A stretch of DNA of 64,000 nucleotides from Sphingomonas kyeonggiensis (GCF_014204495.1 NZ_JACHLN010000003.1:930001-994000); one strand, 5' to 3'. Numbered from the stretch's first letter, positions 41,637 to 50,904 are shown. Notes: generated from the letters alone by a model not told the origin. Numbers and translations are program-made.

Positions 41637-43790
41637 ATGCAGCAGGACCTGAGCTTCGAGCCGGCCAGCCCCGCGCCGGACAACGCGCTGGCCGCCTTCG
41701 CCCTGATCCTCGCCATGCACCGCGTCGCCGCGGACCCGGCCGAGCTGCGCCACGATCTCGGGCACGGCGATCCCGTCGGCACGCGCGACCTGCTCCGCCT
41801 GGCCAAGCGCATCGATGGCGTCCGCGCCCGCGCGACCAAAGCCGATTTCGATCGCCTCCGCCGCCTGCCGATGCCGGTGCTCGCCAGCGGCCCGCAGGGC
41901 TGGTTCGTGATCGGCCGGGTCGGCGAGGATGCCGCCGCCGTCCAGCGCCCCGGCGAGCCGATCGCCCGCTGGGACCGCGCCGCGCTCACCGCCAACTGGT
42001 CGGGTGAGCTGCTCCTTGTCACCACCCGCGAGTCCGCTCAGGTCGCCGCGCCCGCCTTCGACATGACCTGGTTCATCCCCCAGATCGTCAAATACCGCCG
42101 GCTGATCGGCGAGGTGCTGCTGATCACCCTCGCGCTCAACCTGCTCGGGCTCGCCGCCCCCCTCTTCTTCCAGAATGTCGTCGACAAGGTGCTGGCGCAT
42201 AACAGCCTCGCCACGCTGCAGGTGCTGGCGATCGGGCTGGTGCTGGTCTCGCTCTGGGAAGTCGCGTTCGGCTGGCTGCGCACCCGCCTCTATTCGGAGA
42301 CCAGCCAGAAGCTCGACGTCGAGCTCGGCAGCCGCCTCTTCCGCCACCTGCTCCGCCTCCCCCTCGCCTGGTTCGAGAACCGCCGCGTCGGCGACACCGT
42401 CACCCGCGTCCGCGAACTGGAGACGGTACGCGAGTTCATGACCAGCGCTTCGCTCACCGTGCTGGTCGATCCCCTCTTCACCATCGTCTTCCTGGTGGCG
42501 ATGTGGCTCTACTCGCCGCTGCTCTTCATCATCGTCGCGCTCACTTTGCCCGCCTATGTGATCGTCTCGCTCGTCGTCACCGGCCCGCTGCGCCGCCGCC
42601 TCGACGAGAAGTTCGCGCGCGGCGCCGCCAACAACGCGCTGCTCGTCGAGAGCGTCTCGGGCATGCAGACGCTCAAGTCCGCCGCGGTCGAGCCGCTCTG
42701 GCAGGATCGCTGGGAGCGCCAGCTCGCCGCATACAGCGCGGCCAACCAGCGCGTTATCAACCTCGGCAATTCGGGCAGCCAGGCGGTCCAGCTGATCTCG
42801 AAGCTCAGCCTCGCCGCGATCCTGTTCTTCGGCGCGCAACAGGTGATCGCCGGCGCGCTCACCGTCGGCGGGCTGGTCGCGTTCAACATGTTCGCCCAGC
42901 GCGTCTCCGGCCCGGTGATCCGCATGGCCCAGCTCTGGCAGGACTTCCAGCAGGTCCGCCTCTCGGTCCAGCGGATGGGCGACATCCTCAACGCCGGCCC
43001 CGAGCCCGGCGCCGGTTCGCGCACCACCCTCCCGGCGCTCCACGGCCATATCCATTTCGAGAATGTCCGCTTCCGCTATGCCGCCGACGGCCCCTGGACG
43101 CTCGACGACATCAATCTCGATCTGCCCGCCGGCGCCACGCTCGGCATCGCCGGCGCCTCGGGCTCGGGCAAGTCGACGATGACCAAATTGCTCCAGCGCC
43201 TCTATCTGCCGGCCAGCGGCCGCGTGCTGATCGACGGCGTCGACCTGGCCCAGATCGATCCCGCCTGGCTCCGCCGCCAGATCGGCGTGGTGCTGCAGGA
43301 GAATGTCCTGTTCAACCGCTCGATCCGCGACAATATCGCACTCGCCGATCCGGCGCTGCCGATCGACCGGGTGATGACCGCCGCGCGGCTGGCCGGCGCG
43401 CATGACTTCATCCTCGCCCTCCCGCACGGATACGACACGATCGTCGAGGAGCGCGGCGTCAACTTCTCCGGCGGCCAGCGCCAGCGCCTCGCCATTGCCC
43501 GCGCGCTGATCGCCAACCCGCGCATCCTGATCCTCGATGAAGCCACTTCCGCGCTGGATGCCGAGAGCGAGGAGATCGTCCAGCGCAACCTCAAGGCGAT
43601 CGCCGCCGGCCGCACCGTCCTCATCATCGCCCACCGCCTCTCCGCGATCCGCCAGTGCGACCGCATCCTGACGCTCGACAAGGGCCGCATCGTCGAGAGC
43701 GGCACGCATGACGAGCTGCTCCGCCTCGACGGCCGCTATGCCGCGCTCCACCACCGCCAGATCGGCGTGCAGGCAGGCGCGGCGGCATGA
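41637..43790 (+). CDS. Type I secretion ABC transporter with C39-like domain
   Basis: 717 residues, HlyB architecture. N-terminal C39-peptidase-like domain (about 1-135) in which the catalytic Cys is absent: the equivalent helix reads ALAAFALILAMHRV without Cys, so it is a substrate-binding, non-cleaving domain as in RTX exporters. Six-TM exporter domain about 140-430, then the NBD with Walker A GASGSGKST (from 506), signature SGGQ (611-614), Walker B ILILDEATS (Asp634) and the H-loop IIAHRLS. The nearest expected substrates are the RTX proteins at 23183 and 29320. In sphingan loci the equivalent is AtrD. GGCAGGAGG gives a strong start. Confidence 0.93.
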   Translation: MQQDLSFEPASPAPDNALAAFALILAMHRVAADPAELRHDLGHGDPVGTRDLLRLAKRIDGVRARATKADFDRLRRLPMPVLASGPQGWFVIGRVGEDAAAVQRPGEPIARWDRAALTANWSGELLLVTTRESAQVAAPAFDMTWFIPQIVKYRRLIGEVLLITLALNLLGLAAPLFFQNVVDKVLAHNSLATLQVLAIGLVLVSLWEVAFGWLRTRLYSETSQKLDVELGSRLFRHLLRLPLAWFENRRVGDTVTRVRELETVREFMTSASLTVLVDPLFTIVFLVAMWLYSPLLFIIVALTLPAYVIVSLVVTGPLRRRLDEKFARGAANNALLVESVSGMQTLKSAAVEPLWQDRWERQLAAYSAANQRVINLGNSGSQAVQLISKLSLAAILFFGAQQVIAGALTVGGLVAFNMFAQRVSGPVIRMAQLWQDFQQVRLSVQRMGDILNAGPEPGAGSRTTLPALHGHIHFENVRFRYAADGPWTLDDINLDLPAGATLGIAGASGSGKSTMTKLLQRLYLPASGRVLIDGVDLAQIDPAWLRRQIGVVLQENVLFNRSIRDNIALADPALPIDRVMTAARLAGAHDFILALPHGYDTIVEERGVNFSGGQRQRLAIARALIANPRILILDEATSALDAESEEIVQRNLKAIAAGRTVLIIAHRLSAIRQCDRILTLDKGRIVESGTHDELLRLDGRYAALHHRQIGVQAGAAA

Positions 43791-45181
43791 ACGCGATCAC
43801 CCACCACTGGACCGCGATCCGCGACGCACTCGACAATGAGCGTGCCCGCGCCCGCACCGCGATGCGCACAGAGGAGACCGACTTCCTTCCCGCCGCGCTC
43901 GAAGTGGTCGAGCGCCCGGTCTCGCCCACCGCGCGGATCACCGCCTGGGTGCTGCTCGGCCTGCTCGTCGTCGCCCTGCTCTGGCTGTTCCTCGGCCGCG
44001 TCGATGTCGTCGCTTCCGCCCCCGGCCGCCTCGTCCCCGCCGACGACGTCAAGCTGATCCAGCCCGGCGCGGGTGGCGTGGTCCGCGCCATCCTCGTGCG
44101 CGACGGCCAGCAGGTCCGCGCCGGCCAGCCTTTGGTCGAGCTCGACCCTACCGTCTCCGATGCCGATGCCGCCCAGGCCGGCAAGGCGCTGGAGGCCGCC
44201 GAACTCGATGCCGCCCGGCTGCGCGCGATCCTCTCCGGGCTCGACGGCCAGGGCCTGCGCTTCACGCCGCCCGCCGGCACCACGCCCGAAGTCGCCGCCA
44301 CCCAGGTCGCGCTCGCCCGCGCCCAGCTCGCCGAGATCCAGGCCGGCACCCAGACTCGCGCCGCCGACACCGAAGCCGCCCGCGCCGCCCGCGCCGAGGC
44401 GCAAATCCAGGCCGCCAAGCTCGGCGAGACGCTACCGTTGCTCGACGAGCAGATCGAAGCGAACGAGAAGCTGCTCGAGAAGGGCTATGTCTCGAAGCTC
44501 AAGGTGATCGAGATGCGCCGCCAGCGCCTCGCCGCCGCGCGCGACCGCGACGCCGCGCTCGCCACCGCGCGCAAGGCCCAGGCCCAGATCGCCGTCGCCG
44601 GCGGCAATTCCAGCCAGTCCGCCGCCGAGGCGCGCGCCCGGATCCTCGCCGATCTCGCCAAGGCGGAGAGCGACGCCCGGCTGCGCAAGGAGGAGCTGAC
44701 CAAGGCCACAAAACGCTCGAGCCTCCAGCGCCTGGTCAGCCCGGTCGACGGAACCGTCACCCAGCTCGCGGTGCACACGGTCGGCGGCGTGGTCGAGGCG
44801 GCCAAGCCGATCATGGTGATCGTGCCGGCCCGCGGGAAGCTGATTGCCGAAGTGGCGATCGCCAACAAGGATGTCGGCTTCATCACTGCCGGCCAGCCGG
44901 TCGCGCTCAAGATCGAGGCCTTCCCCTTCACCCGCTATGGCGCGGTGCCGGGCAAGCTCGAGCAGATCAGCTCGGACGCGGTTCAGGACGAGAAACAGGG
45001 CCTGATCTACACCGCCCGCATTGCCCTCGACCGCGCGACGATCCAGCGCGATGGCGCCCTGGTGAAGCTAACCCCCGGCATGGCGGTAACCGCCGACATC
45101 CGCACCGGCCGCCGCTCGCTCGCTTCCTATCTGCTGAGCCCGATCGACGAGATCCGCACGACCGCCGGCCGGGAGCGGTAG
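43787..45181 (+). CDS. Type I secretion membrane-fusion (HlyD family) adaptor
   Basis: 464 residues with the ATG overlapping the ABC stop (ATGA). Cytoplasmic tail, TM at about 51-70 (ITAWVLLGLLVVALLWLFLG), then a biotinyl-lipoyl half motif (PGRLVPADDVKLIQPGAGG), a long coiled coil (about 130-300), the second lipoyl half (SPVDGTVTQLAVHTVGGVV) and a beta-barrel domain. It bridges the ABC transporter to an outer-membrane TolC-type protein, which is not encoded in the window. It is the last gene of the GT25 operon. In sphingan loci the equivalent is AtrB. Confidence 0.92.
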   Translation: MNAITHHWTAIRDALDNERARARTAMRTEETDFLPAALEVVERPVSPTARITAWVLLGLLVVALLWLFLGRVDVVASAPGRLVPADDVKLIQPGAGGVVRAILVRDGQQVRAGQPLVELDPTVSDADAAQAGKALEAAELDAARLRAILSGLDGQGLRFTPPAGTTPEVAATQVALARAQLAEIQAGTQTRAADTEAARAARAEAQIQAAKLGETLPLLDEQIEANEKLLEKGYVSKLKVIEMRRQRLAAARDRDAALATARKAQAQIAVAGGNSSQSAAEARARILADLAKAESDARLRKEELTKATKRSSLQRLVSPVDGTVTQLAVHTVGGVVEAAKPIMVIVPARGKLIAEVAIANKDVGFITAGQPVALKIEAFPFTRYGAVPGKLEQISSDAVQDEKQGLIYTARIALDRATIQRDGALVKLTPGMAVTADIRTGRRSLASYLLSPIDEIRTTAGRER

Positions 45182-45208
45182 CCCTTACCCTAGTTCCCAA
45201 CCTTCACT

Positions 45209-45292
45209 CGTCATCCCCGCGAAGGCGGGGATCCAGGATGGCAGAGCGGCGTCCCTTGTGACTCTGGATCCCCGCCTTCGCGGGGATGACGA
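45209..45292. repeat. Dispersed REP-like inverted repeat pair (CCCCGCGAAGGCGGGG type)
   Basis: Near-identical to 25383-25465: CGTCATCCCCGCGAAGGCGG, spacer with CCCTTGTGACTCTGGATCC, and inverted arm. First of two tandem elements in the 282-bp gap between convergent HlyD and priming transferase genes. Confidence 0.8.
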
Positions 45293-45321
45293 AGGGTTAG
45301 AACAAGGCCCTTCTCCCCAAT

Positions 45322-45403
45322 CGTCATCCCGGCGAAAGCCGGGATCTCAGGCGAAGGCGCGGGGAAAGAGCCGCACGAGATCCCGGCTTTCGCCGGGATG
45401 ACG
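45322..45403. repeat. Dispersed REP-like inverted repeat pair (CCCGGCGAAAGCCGGG type)
   Basis: CGTCATCCCGGCGAAAGCCG and its inverse, with GATCTC at the inner ends. A second, sequence-distinct element placed 29 bases after the previous one. The same class recurs at 61082-61163. Confidence 0.8.
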
Positions 45404-45463
45404 GCTAGGGTGTCGCGAACTTCGAGAACTTTGGATAGCCGCCGCCCCCGCTGTAGGACGCGG

Positions 45464-46852
45464 TCAATACGCGTTGTGATGCATCAGCACCTGCGCCGTC
45501 CGCACCAGGATCGAGATGTCGCGCAGCAGCGACCAGCCATGCTGGTATTCCAGATCCGCTTCGAGCCGGTCGATGATGTCGCGCCTGGTATTGGTCGCGC
45601 CGCGAAAGCCGCGGATCTGCGCCAGGCCGGTGATGCCGGGTTTGAGCGCGTGGCGATGCCAATATTGCCGGTCGACCCGCCAGAACAGCTCATCCCCGGC
45701 GGTCGATCCCAGCGCATGCGGGCGCGGGCCGACCAGGCTCATCTCGCCGAACAGCACGTTGATCAGCTGGGGCAGCTCGTCGATGCTGGTCATCCGGATC
45801 AGCCGGCCGACCTTGGTGATCCGGTCGTCGTCGCGGCTGGCCGAGCGCGCGCCGGTCGCGTCGCTGGTCTCCACGCGCATGCTGCGGAACTTGAGGATCT
45901 GGAAGATCCGGTTGCCGCGCCCCATCCGCTCCTGGCGGAAGAACACCGGCCCCGGCGAATCGAGCTTGATCGCGATCGCGACCATCACCAGCACCGGCAG
46001 CAGCATCAGCAGCGCCGGGATCGTGATCGCCAGGTCGAGCGCGCGCTTCTTCACGCGATTGGCGCGGTTGAGCGGGCCCCAGGAGACCACCACCGTCGTC
46101 ACGCCGTCGCGCTGGCGCGTGGTCAGCGGGCCCAGCTCGGCGATCTCGGGCACCACGATCTCGCCGACGATGTTGACGCCCTTCAGTGCCCGCGCCCATT
46201 CGGCCTTGCGCTCGGGCGCGCAGGCGATGACCACCCGGTCATAGTCCTGCAGCACGGTGCCGAGGCGATCGAGCATGTACGGATCGTCGAGATCGGTACG
46301 CAGCCCGGCGAGCCGCGCATCGAGCACTTCCCGGTTACGATAGGGTCGCGGCGCCATCGCCCCGTCGGTGATCACCAGCTCGACGCTGAGCTGGCCGAAA
46401 GCCTTGCGAACCATGTGGCAGATCAGCAGCCGCTGGGCGAGCAGCAGCGTCAGCGCGGTGACCATCGCCATGCCCAGCGCGAAGCGCGGCACCTTGCCGG
46501 TCACCCGAAGCGCAAAGGCGGCGAACAGGAAGACGAGCAGGGTCGTGGCGAAGGAGAGCAAAGCCTGGCGCACGCTCTTGCTCGGCTTGGTCAGGCAGCG
46601 CGGGTTATAGGCCTGGTTCTGGAACGCAATCGCAGCATGGACGAACAGCAGCCCCGCCATCGCGGTCCACAATTCGTCGGAGATATGGCGCGGTTCTTCA
46701 ATCACCAGCGCCACGGCGAAGCCCAGCGCCAAGGCCAGCGCGTCGGACGCGATCAGCGATAAACTGAGCCAGATCTTGGCGTTGCGCCGCGCCACTTTCG
46801 CAAGCGGCGTTCTGGTTGGAACCCCCTGGATCGCCAAGTCGATCTTGGACAT
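45464..46852 (-). CDS. Undecaprenyl-phosphate sugar phosphotransferase (EPS priming enzyme)
   Basis: 462 residues. About four N-terminal TMs, a CoA-binding-3-like Rossmann region, one more TM (LAITIPALLMLLPVLVMVAIAI), and a C-terminal bacterial sugar transferase domain: GPVFFRQERMGRGN, LKFRSMRVE, DELPQLINVLFGEMSLVGPRP and KPGITGLAQIRGFRG. This WcaJ/ExoY/SpsB-like enzyme transfers a hexose-1-phosphate (usually glucose) to undecaprenyl phosphate and starts repeat-unit synthesis. It is next to the type I exporter genes as in sphingan loci, but on the opposite strand. The perfect dyad at 46890 lies 38 bp upstream. Confidence 0.92.
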   Translation of the reverse strand: MSKIDLAIQGVPTRTPLAKVARRNAKIWLSLSLIASDALALALGFAVALVIEEPRHISDELWTAMAGLLFVHAAIAFQNQAYNPRCLTKPSKSVRQALLSFATTLLVFLFAAFALRVTGKVPRFALGMAMVTALTLLLAQRLLICHMVRKAFGQLSVELVITDGAMAPRPYRNREVLDARLAGLRTDLDDPYMLDRLGTVLQDYDRVVIACAPERKAEWARALKGVNIVGEIVVPEIAELGPLTTRQRDGVTTVVVSWGPLNRANRVKKRALDLAITIPALLMLLPVLVMVAIAIKLDSPGPVFFRQERMGRGNRIFQILKFRSMRVETSDATGARSASRDDDRITKVGRLIRMTSIDELPQLINVLFGEMSLVGPRPHALGSTAGDELFWRVDRQYWHRHALKPGITGLAQIRGFRGATNTRRDIIDRLEADLEYQHGWSLLRDISILVRTAQVLMHHNAY

Positions 46853-46889
46853 GGGCCACCGATACTCCCTGAGCTCAAATACGCGAGCT

Positions 46890-46904
46890 TGTTGCGACGC
46901 AACA
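46890..46904. promoter_or_regulatory. Perfect EPS-locus dyad upstream of priming transferase
   Basis: TGTTGCGACGCAACA: perfect 7-bp arms around one central base. This is the reference copy of the motif seen in weaker form at 16250, 18941, 23113, 26777 and 38336. It lies 38 bp upstream of the priming-transferase start and about 120 bp upstream of the divergent MFS gene. Confidence 0.55.
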
Positions 46905-47023
46905 TGACTTGGAGGTTAGAGAACACAAGCGGCCAGCGCGGGTACGTGCCGGATACGAGACGATCCGTTCCGGTGTGAGATAAGGCGGTGACTGACGGGG
47001 GCGAGCCGCGCTAGAAAGCCCCC

Positions 47024-48373
47024 ATGATCGCCCGTCTCGGCGCCGCGCCGGCGCGCATCCGGCTGCTGTTCTTCGCCTTCGGGGACTTCGCCTTCAATCT
47101 CTACTGGCAGAGCATCATGCTCTTCCTGCTCTTCTACTATACCGAGGCGCTGGGCCTGCCGGTGGCGACCGCCGCGGCGATCTACACCGTCGCCTCGGTC
47201 TGGGACGGGCTGGCCAATTTCCTCGCCGGCGCGGTGGCGGACAGGCGCGAGCCCGGGCGCGGCTATGGCCGGTTCCTGATGCTGGGCAGCGTGCCCCTCG
47301 GCCTCGCCTTCGTCCTCACCTATCTCCCCCCGCTCGCCACCGGCTGGTGGGGACTGGCGACGGTCTTCCTCGGGCATTTGCTGTTCCGCACCGCCTATGC
47401 CGCGGTCAACGTGCCCTATCTGGCGATGAGCGCGCGGGTGAGCAGCGACAGCCGCGACCGCGCCTTCCTCGCCGGCATGCGCATGGTGTTCGGCACGATG
47501 GCGGCGGTGCTGGTCGCCCGCGGCACACTGCCCTTCGGCGCGTGGATCGCCGGGAGCACGGTGCCCGCCCAGGCCTATCTCGGCGCCGCGATCCTGTTCG
47601 CCGTCCTCGGCACCGGCATCCTCATGCTGGTCGGCGCCAGCTACCGCGAGCAGGTCGTGCCCGTCCGCGCCCAGCCGCCCTCGATCGCCGCGAGCCTGCG
47701 CAGCCTCGCCGCCAACCGCGCCTTCGTCACGCTCAACCTGGCGATGATGGCGATGATCGTCGCGGTGACGATCCTCAACAAGTCAGTGCTCTATTATTTC
47801 AAGTATTTCGTCGGCGACGCCGTGGCCGGGCAGAGCGCGCTGGCCTGGATGGGCGTGGTCGGCGCGGCCGCCGTACCCTTGTGGATGCTGCTCCAGCGCC
47901 TGCTCGGCACGCGCAGCCTCTGGTTCCTCGCCGCCGCCTTCTGCATGGCCGGGCTGCTGCTGTTCAGCAGCATCCATATCGACAAGGCCGGCCCGATGCA
48001 GCTCTTCCTCGTCACGATGCAGGCGGTGATCGTCGGGCTCCACTTCGCCTATTGGGCGATGCTGCCCAACACGGTGGAATATGGCGAGAAGACCACCGGC
48101 CTGCGGGTCGAGGGTGCGGTGTTCGGCATGGCCGCCCTGCTCCAGCGCATCGCCATCGGCGTCGCCACGCTGCTGCTCGCCGCCGGCTTCGACTCCGCCG
48201 GCTTCGTCGCCAATGTCCGCCAGAGCGAGGCGACGCTGGCGACAATGCGCTTCACCATCGCGCTGGTGCCGCTCGCCTTCCTGGCGTTGTCGGTGGTGCT
48301 GATGTGGCTCAACCCGCTCGGCCGCGGCGAGCATGCGAAGATCGTCAGGGACCTGGAGGACCGCGCCTCCTAG
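47024..48373 (+). CDS. MFS sugar transporter, GPH (MelB-like) family
   Basis: 449 residues, 12 TM segments. It starts with the GPH signature FFAFGDFAFNLYWQSIMLFLLFYYTEALGL in TM1-2 and has DGLANFLAGAVADRREPGRGYGR, the conserved Asp-containing loop between TM2 and TM3. The second half carries YWAMLPNTVEYGEKTTG, another GPH hallmark. A cation-coupled symporter for oligosaccharides or glycosides at the inner membrane. It is separated from the GH3 gene by a shared bidirectional terminator, and is probably the uptake arm of the downstream glucan-utilisation locus. Confidence 0.88.
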   Translation: MIARLGAAPARIRLLFFAFGDFAFNLYWQSIMLFLLFYYTEALGLPVATAAAIYTVASVWDGLANFLAGAVADRREPGRGYGRFLMLGSVPLGLAFVLTYLPPLATGWWGLATVFLGHLLFRTAYAAVNVPYLAMSARVSSDSRDRAFLAGMRMVFGTMAAVLVARGTLPFGAWIAGSTVPAQAYLGAAILFAVLGTGILMLVGASYREQVVPVRAQPPSIAASLRSLAANRAFVTLNLAMMAMIVAVTILNKSVLYYFKYFVGDAVAGQSALAWMGVVGAAAVPLWMLLQRLLGTRSLWFLAAAFCMAGLLLFSSIHIDKAGPMQLFLVTMQAVIVGLHFAYWAMLPNTVEYGEKTTGLRVEGAVFGMAALLQRIAIGVATLLLAAGFDSAGFVANVRQSEATLATMRFTIALVPLAFLALSVVLMWLNPLGRGEHAKIVRDLEDRAS

Positions 48374-48407
48374 CGGAAAGGCCGGAGCACCGGCCCCGGC
48401 CTTTCCG
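48374..48407. terminator. Bidirectional intrinsic terminator
   Basis: CGGAAAGGCCGG (48374-48385), 10-nt loop, CCGGCCTTTCCG (48396-48407). It begins right after the MFS stop and ends five bases before the GH3 stop, giving a short purine/T run on each side. Serves both convergent genes. Confidence 0.75.
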
Positions 48408-48412
48408 TTGGA

Positions 48413-50698
48413 TCACGCCACCAGCGTGAACTGGGCATGCACCCCGTCGGCCTGGGCCGAGGGTGCGATCCACAGGTCGAACAGGCCGGGCTCGACGGTC
48501 GGCTTGTTGTCGCGGCCAATGAACAGCAGCTGCTCGCGCTTGAGCTTGAAGGTCACCGTCTCGCTCGCCCCCGGCGCCAGTGCCAGCTTGCGGAACGCCT
48601 TGAGCTCGCGCACCGGCCGGGTCACGCTCGCCACCCGGTCGCGGATATAGAGCTGGACCACTTCCTCGATCGCATGCGCGCCCGAATTGGTGATCTTCGC
48701 CGAGACGCTGATCTCGCCGTCCCAGGCCAGGTTCGCCGGCACCGCGAGGTCCGAATAGCCGACCTTGCCATAGGTCAGGCCATGGCCGAACGGGAACAAA
48801 GCCGAGTTCGGGATGCCGCGATAATGCGCCTTGTAGGGCTGCAGCGCGCCTTCCGGGTTCGGACGGCCGGTCGGCTTGTGGTTGTAGTAGAAGGGCTGCT
48901 GCCCCGGCGAGCGCGGGAAGCTGCACGGCAGGCGGCCGGCCGGGCTATAGTCGCCGAACAGCACATCGGCGGTGGCGTTGCCGCCTTCCGAGCCCAGGAA
49001 CCAGGTGACCAGGATCGACGGTGCATTGAGCACCGCGCCCTCGAGCGCCAGCGCGCGGCCGTTCTTGAGCACCACCACGATCGGCTTGCCGGTCTTGGCC
49101 ACTGCTTCCGCGAGTTCCATCTGCGGCGCGGGAATGACGATCTCGGCGCGCGACTGCGCCTCGCCCGACATGTTCTCGCTCTCGCCGATCGCCAGGATCA
49201 CCACGTCCGCCGCGTTCGCCGCGGCCACCGCCGCCTCGATCCCGCCGGCCAGCGGTTCCTCGACCTTCGAGCCGAGCGTCACGCTCACCGCATTCCTGTC
49301 GGCCACCGCGCCGCGCACGCCCGTCGCCAGATCGATCGCTAGCTTGTTGTCGCCGTAAACCACCCAGGGCCCGTTGATGTCGTGCTGCCCTTCCGCGAAC
49401 GGGCCGATGATCGCGATCTTCTTGCCGCTCTTGGGCAGCGGCAGCAGGTCGCCGTCATTCTTGAGCATCACGATCGACTTGCGGCCGGCCTCGCGCGACA
49501 GCGCGATCGCCTGCTTGGTGCGCGAGCGCGCCTTTTCGCGCTTGGCGTCGATGCGGCGGAACGGATCCTCGAACAGGCCGAGCCTGGCCTTCATCACCAG
49601 CACCTTGCGCACCGATTCGTCGACCCGCGCGATCGGCACTTCGCCCTTGGCGACCAGGTCGGGCAGGTGATCGCGGTAATAGCCGCTGGTCATGCTCATA
49701 TCGACGCCGGCCAGGAAGGCGAGCTTGGCCGCCTCGCGCGCGTCCGCCGCGAAGCCATGGTCGATCATCTCCATGTCGCCGGTGTAATCCGAGACGACGA
49801 AGCCATCGAACTTCCACTCGTCGAGCAGCAGCGTGCGCATCAGCCATTCATTGCCGGTCGAGGGAATGCCCGAGATCTCGTTGAACGAGGCCATGCCGGT
49901 GAGCGCACCGGCGTCGATCGCCGTCTTGAACGGCGGCAGATAGACTTCGCGCAGCGTCCGCTCGGACATGTCGACGCTGTTATAGTCGAGCCCCGCCTCG
50001 GCCGCGCCATAGGCGGCGAAGTGCTTGAAGCAGGCCAGCATCGAATCGATCGCCTTCAGGTCCTTGCCCTGGAAGCCGCGCACGCGCGCCGCCGCGATCA
50101 GTTCGCCGAGCAAGGTATCCTCGCCCGCGCCTTCCATCGTGCGGCCCCAGCGCTGGTCGCGCGCGATGTCGACCATCGGCGCGAAGGTCCAGTCGATGCC
50201 GGCCGCGGCGCCTTCGTACGACGCCATGCGCGCGGTGCGCTCGGCCAGGTCGGGATCGAAGGCCGCGGCCTCGCCCACCGGAACCGGGAAGATCGTGCGG
50301 TGGCCATGGATCACGTCGGCGGCGAACAGCAGCGGGATCTTGAGGCGCGACTTGGTCATCGCCACCGTCTGCATCCGCCGCGCCATTTCGGCGCCATTGC
50401 CGTTGAACACGCCGGTCAGGCGCCCCTTCTCGACCTCGGCGAGCTGCCCGTCGAAGCTCGGACCATTGGTCGGCGGATTGAGCGCAGTCGCGACGGTACC
50501 GGACCAGGCGGCCGGCAGCAGCGTCAGCTGCCCGGCCTTTTCCTCCACCGTCATCTTGGCGATCAGCGAATCGATGAAGGCGGGCGCCGGCATCTGGCCG
50601 GCCGCCTGCAGCATCGCGCGCGCCGGGCTCGCGGCCCAGGCCGCGACAGCGCCTGCGCCCATCAGAGCCGCGCGCCGCGAAATCCTGGTGTCGAACAT
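48413..50698 (-). CDS. GH3 beta-glucosidase, Tat-exported
   Basis: 761 residues from ATG 50698 (AGGAGAGGAAA upstream). Tat signal MFDTRISRRAALMGAGAVAA with cleavage near ASPARA. GH3 N-terminal barrel with KHFAAYGAAEAGLDYNSVDMS, catalytic nucleophile Asp304 in GFVVSDYTGD (Tyr where many have Trp), and the C-terminal alpha/beta sandwich (ILAIGESENMSGEA), ending in a fibronectin-III-like domain (VSAKITNSGAHAIEEVVQLYI). Periplasmic beta-glucosidase. Upstream sits a LacI-type operator (50794-50805) shared with the divergent lacI gene. Confidence 0.93.
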   Translation of the reverse strand: MFDTRISRRAALMGAGAVAAWAASPARAMLQAAGQMPAPAFIDSLIAKMTVEEKAGQLTLLPAAWSGTVATALNPPTNGPSFDGQLAEVEKGRLTGVFNGNGAEMARRMQTVAMTKSRLKIPLLFAADVIHGHRTIFPVPVGEAAAFDPDLAERTARMASYEGAAAGIDWTFAPMVDIARDQRWGRTMEGAGEDTLLGELIAAARVRGFQGKDLKAIDSMLACFKHFAAYGAAEAGLDYNSVDMSERTLREVYLPPFKTAIDAGALTGMASFNEISGIPSTGNEWLMRTLLLDEWKFDGFVVSDYTGDMEMIDHGFAADAREAAKLAFLAGVDMSMTSGYYRDHLPDLVAKGEVPIARVDESVRKVLVMKARLGLFEDPFRRIDAKREKARSRTKQAIALSREAGRKSIVMLKNDGDLLPLPKSGKKIAIIGPFAEGQHDINGPWVVYGDNKLAIDLATGVRGAVADRNAVSVTLGSKVEEPLAGGIEAAVAAANAADVVILAIGESENMSGEAQSRAEIVIPAPQMELAEAVAKTGKPIVVVLKNGRALALEGAVLNAPSILVTWFLGSEGGNATADVLFGDYSPAGRLPCSFPRSPGQQPFYYNHKPTGRPNPEGALQPYKAHYRGIPNSALFPFGHGLTYGKVGYSDLAVPANLAWDGEISVSAKITNSGAHAIEEVVQLYIRDRVASVTRPVRELKAFRKLALAPGASETVTFKLKREQLLFIGRDNKPTVEPGLFDLWIAPSAQADGVHAQFTLVA

Positions 50699-50793
50699 CG
50701 TGTTTCCTCTCCTGTGCGCCCCTGGCCAACCACCAACGGACATTGTCTCAACCATATCCGGTCGCGAAACTTTTTTGCTTGTCGCAACCGTCC

Positions 50794-50805
50794 GTAACCG
50801 GTTAC
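50794..50805. promoter_or_regulatory. LacI-type operator between GH3 and lacI genes
   Basis: GTAACCGGTTAC, a perfect 12-bp palindrome in CCGTAACCGGTTACATAA. It has the CG-centred form typical of LacI/GalR operators and lies about 95 bp from each divergent start. Variants recur at 51953, 58524 and 58590. Confidence 0.7.
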
Positions 50806-50904
50806 ATAACTCGCACACGGCTTGCATTGCAATCGCCGAAGCGGTCTGAAACGCAGGAAACATGCGCCCAAGCTTTTGGGGGGCCGAGGGAGGAAGGGAC
50901 TGAA

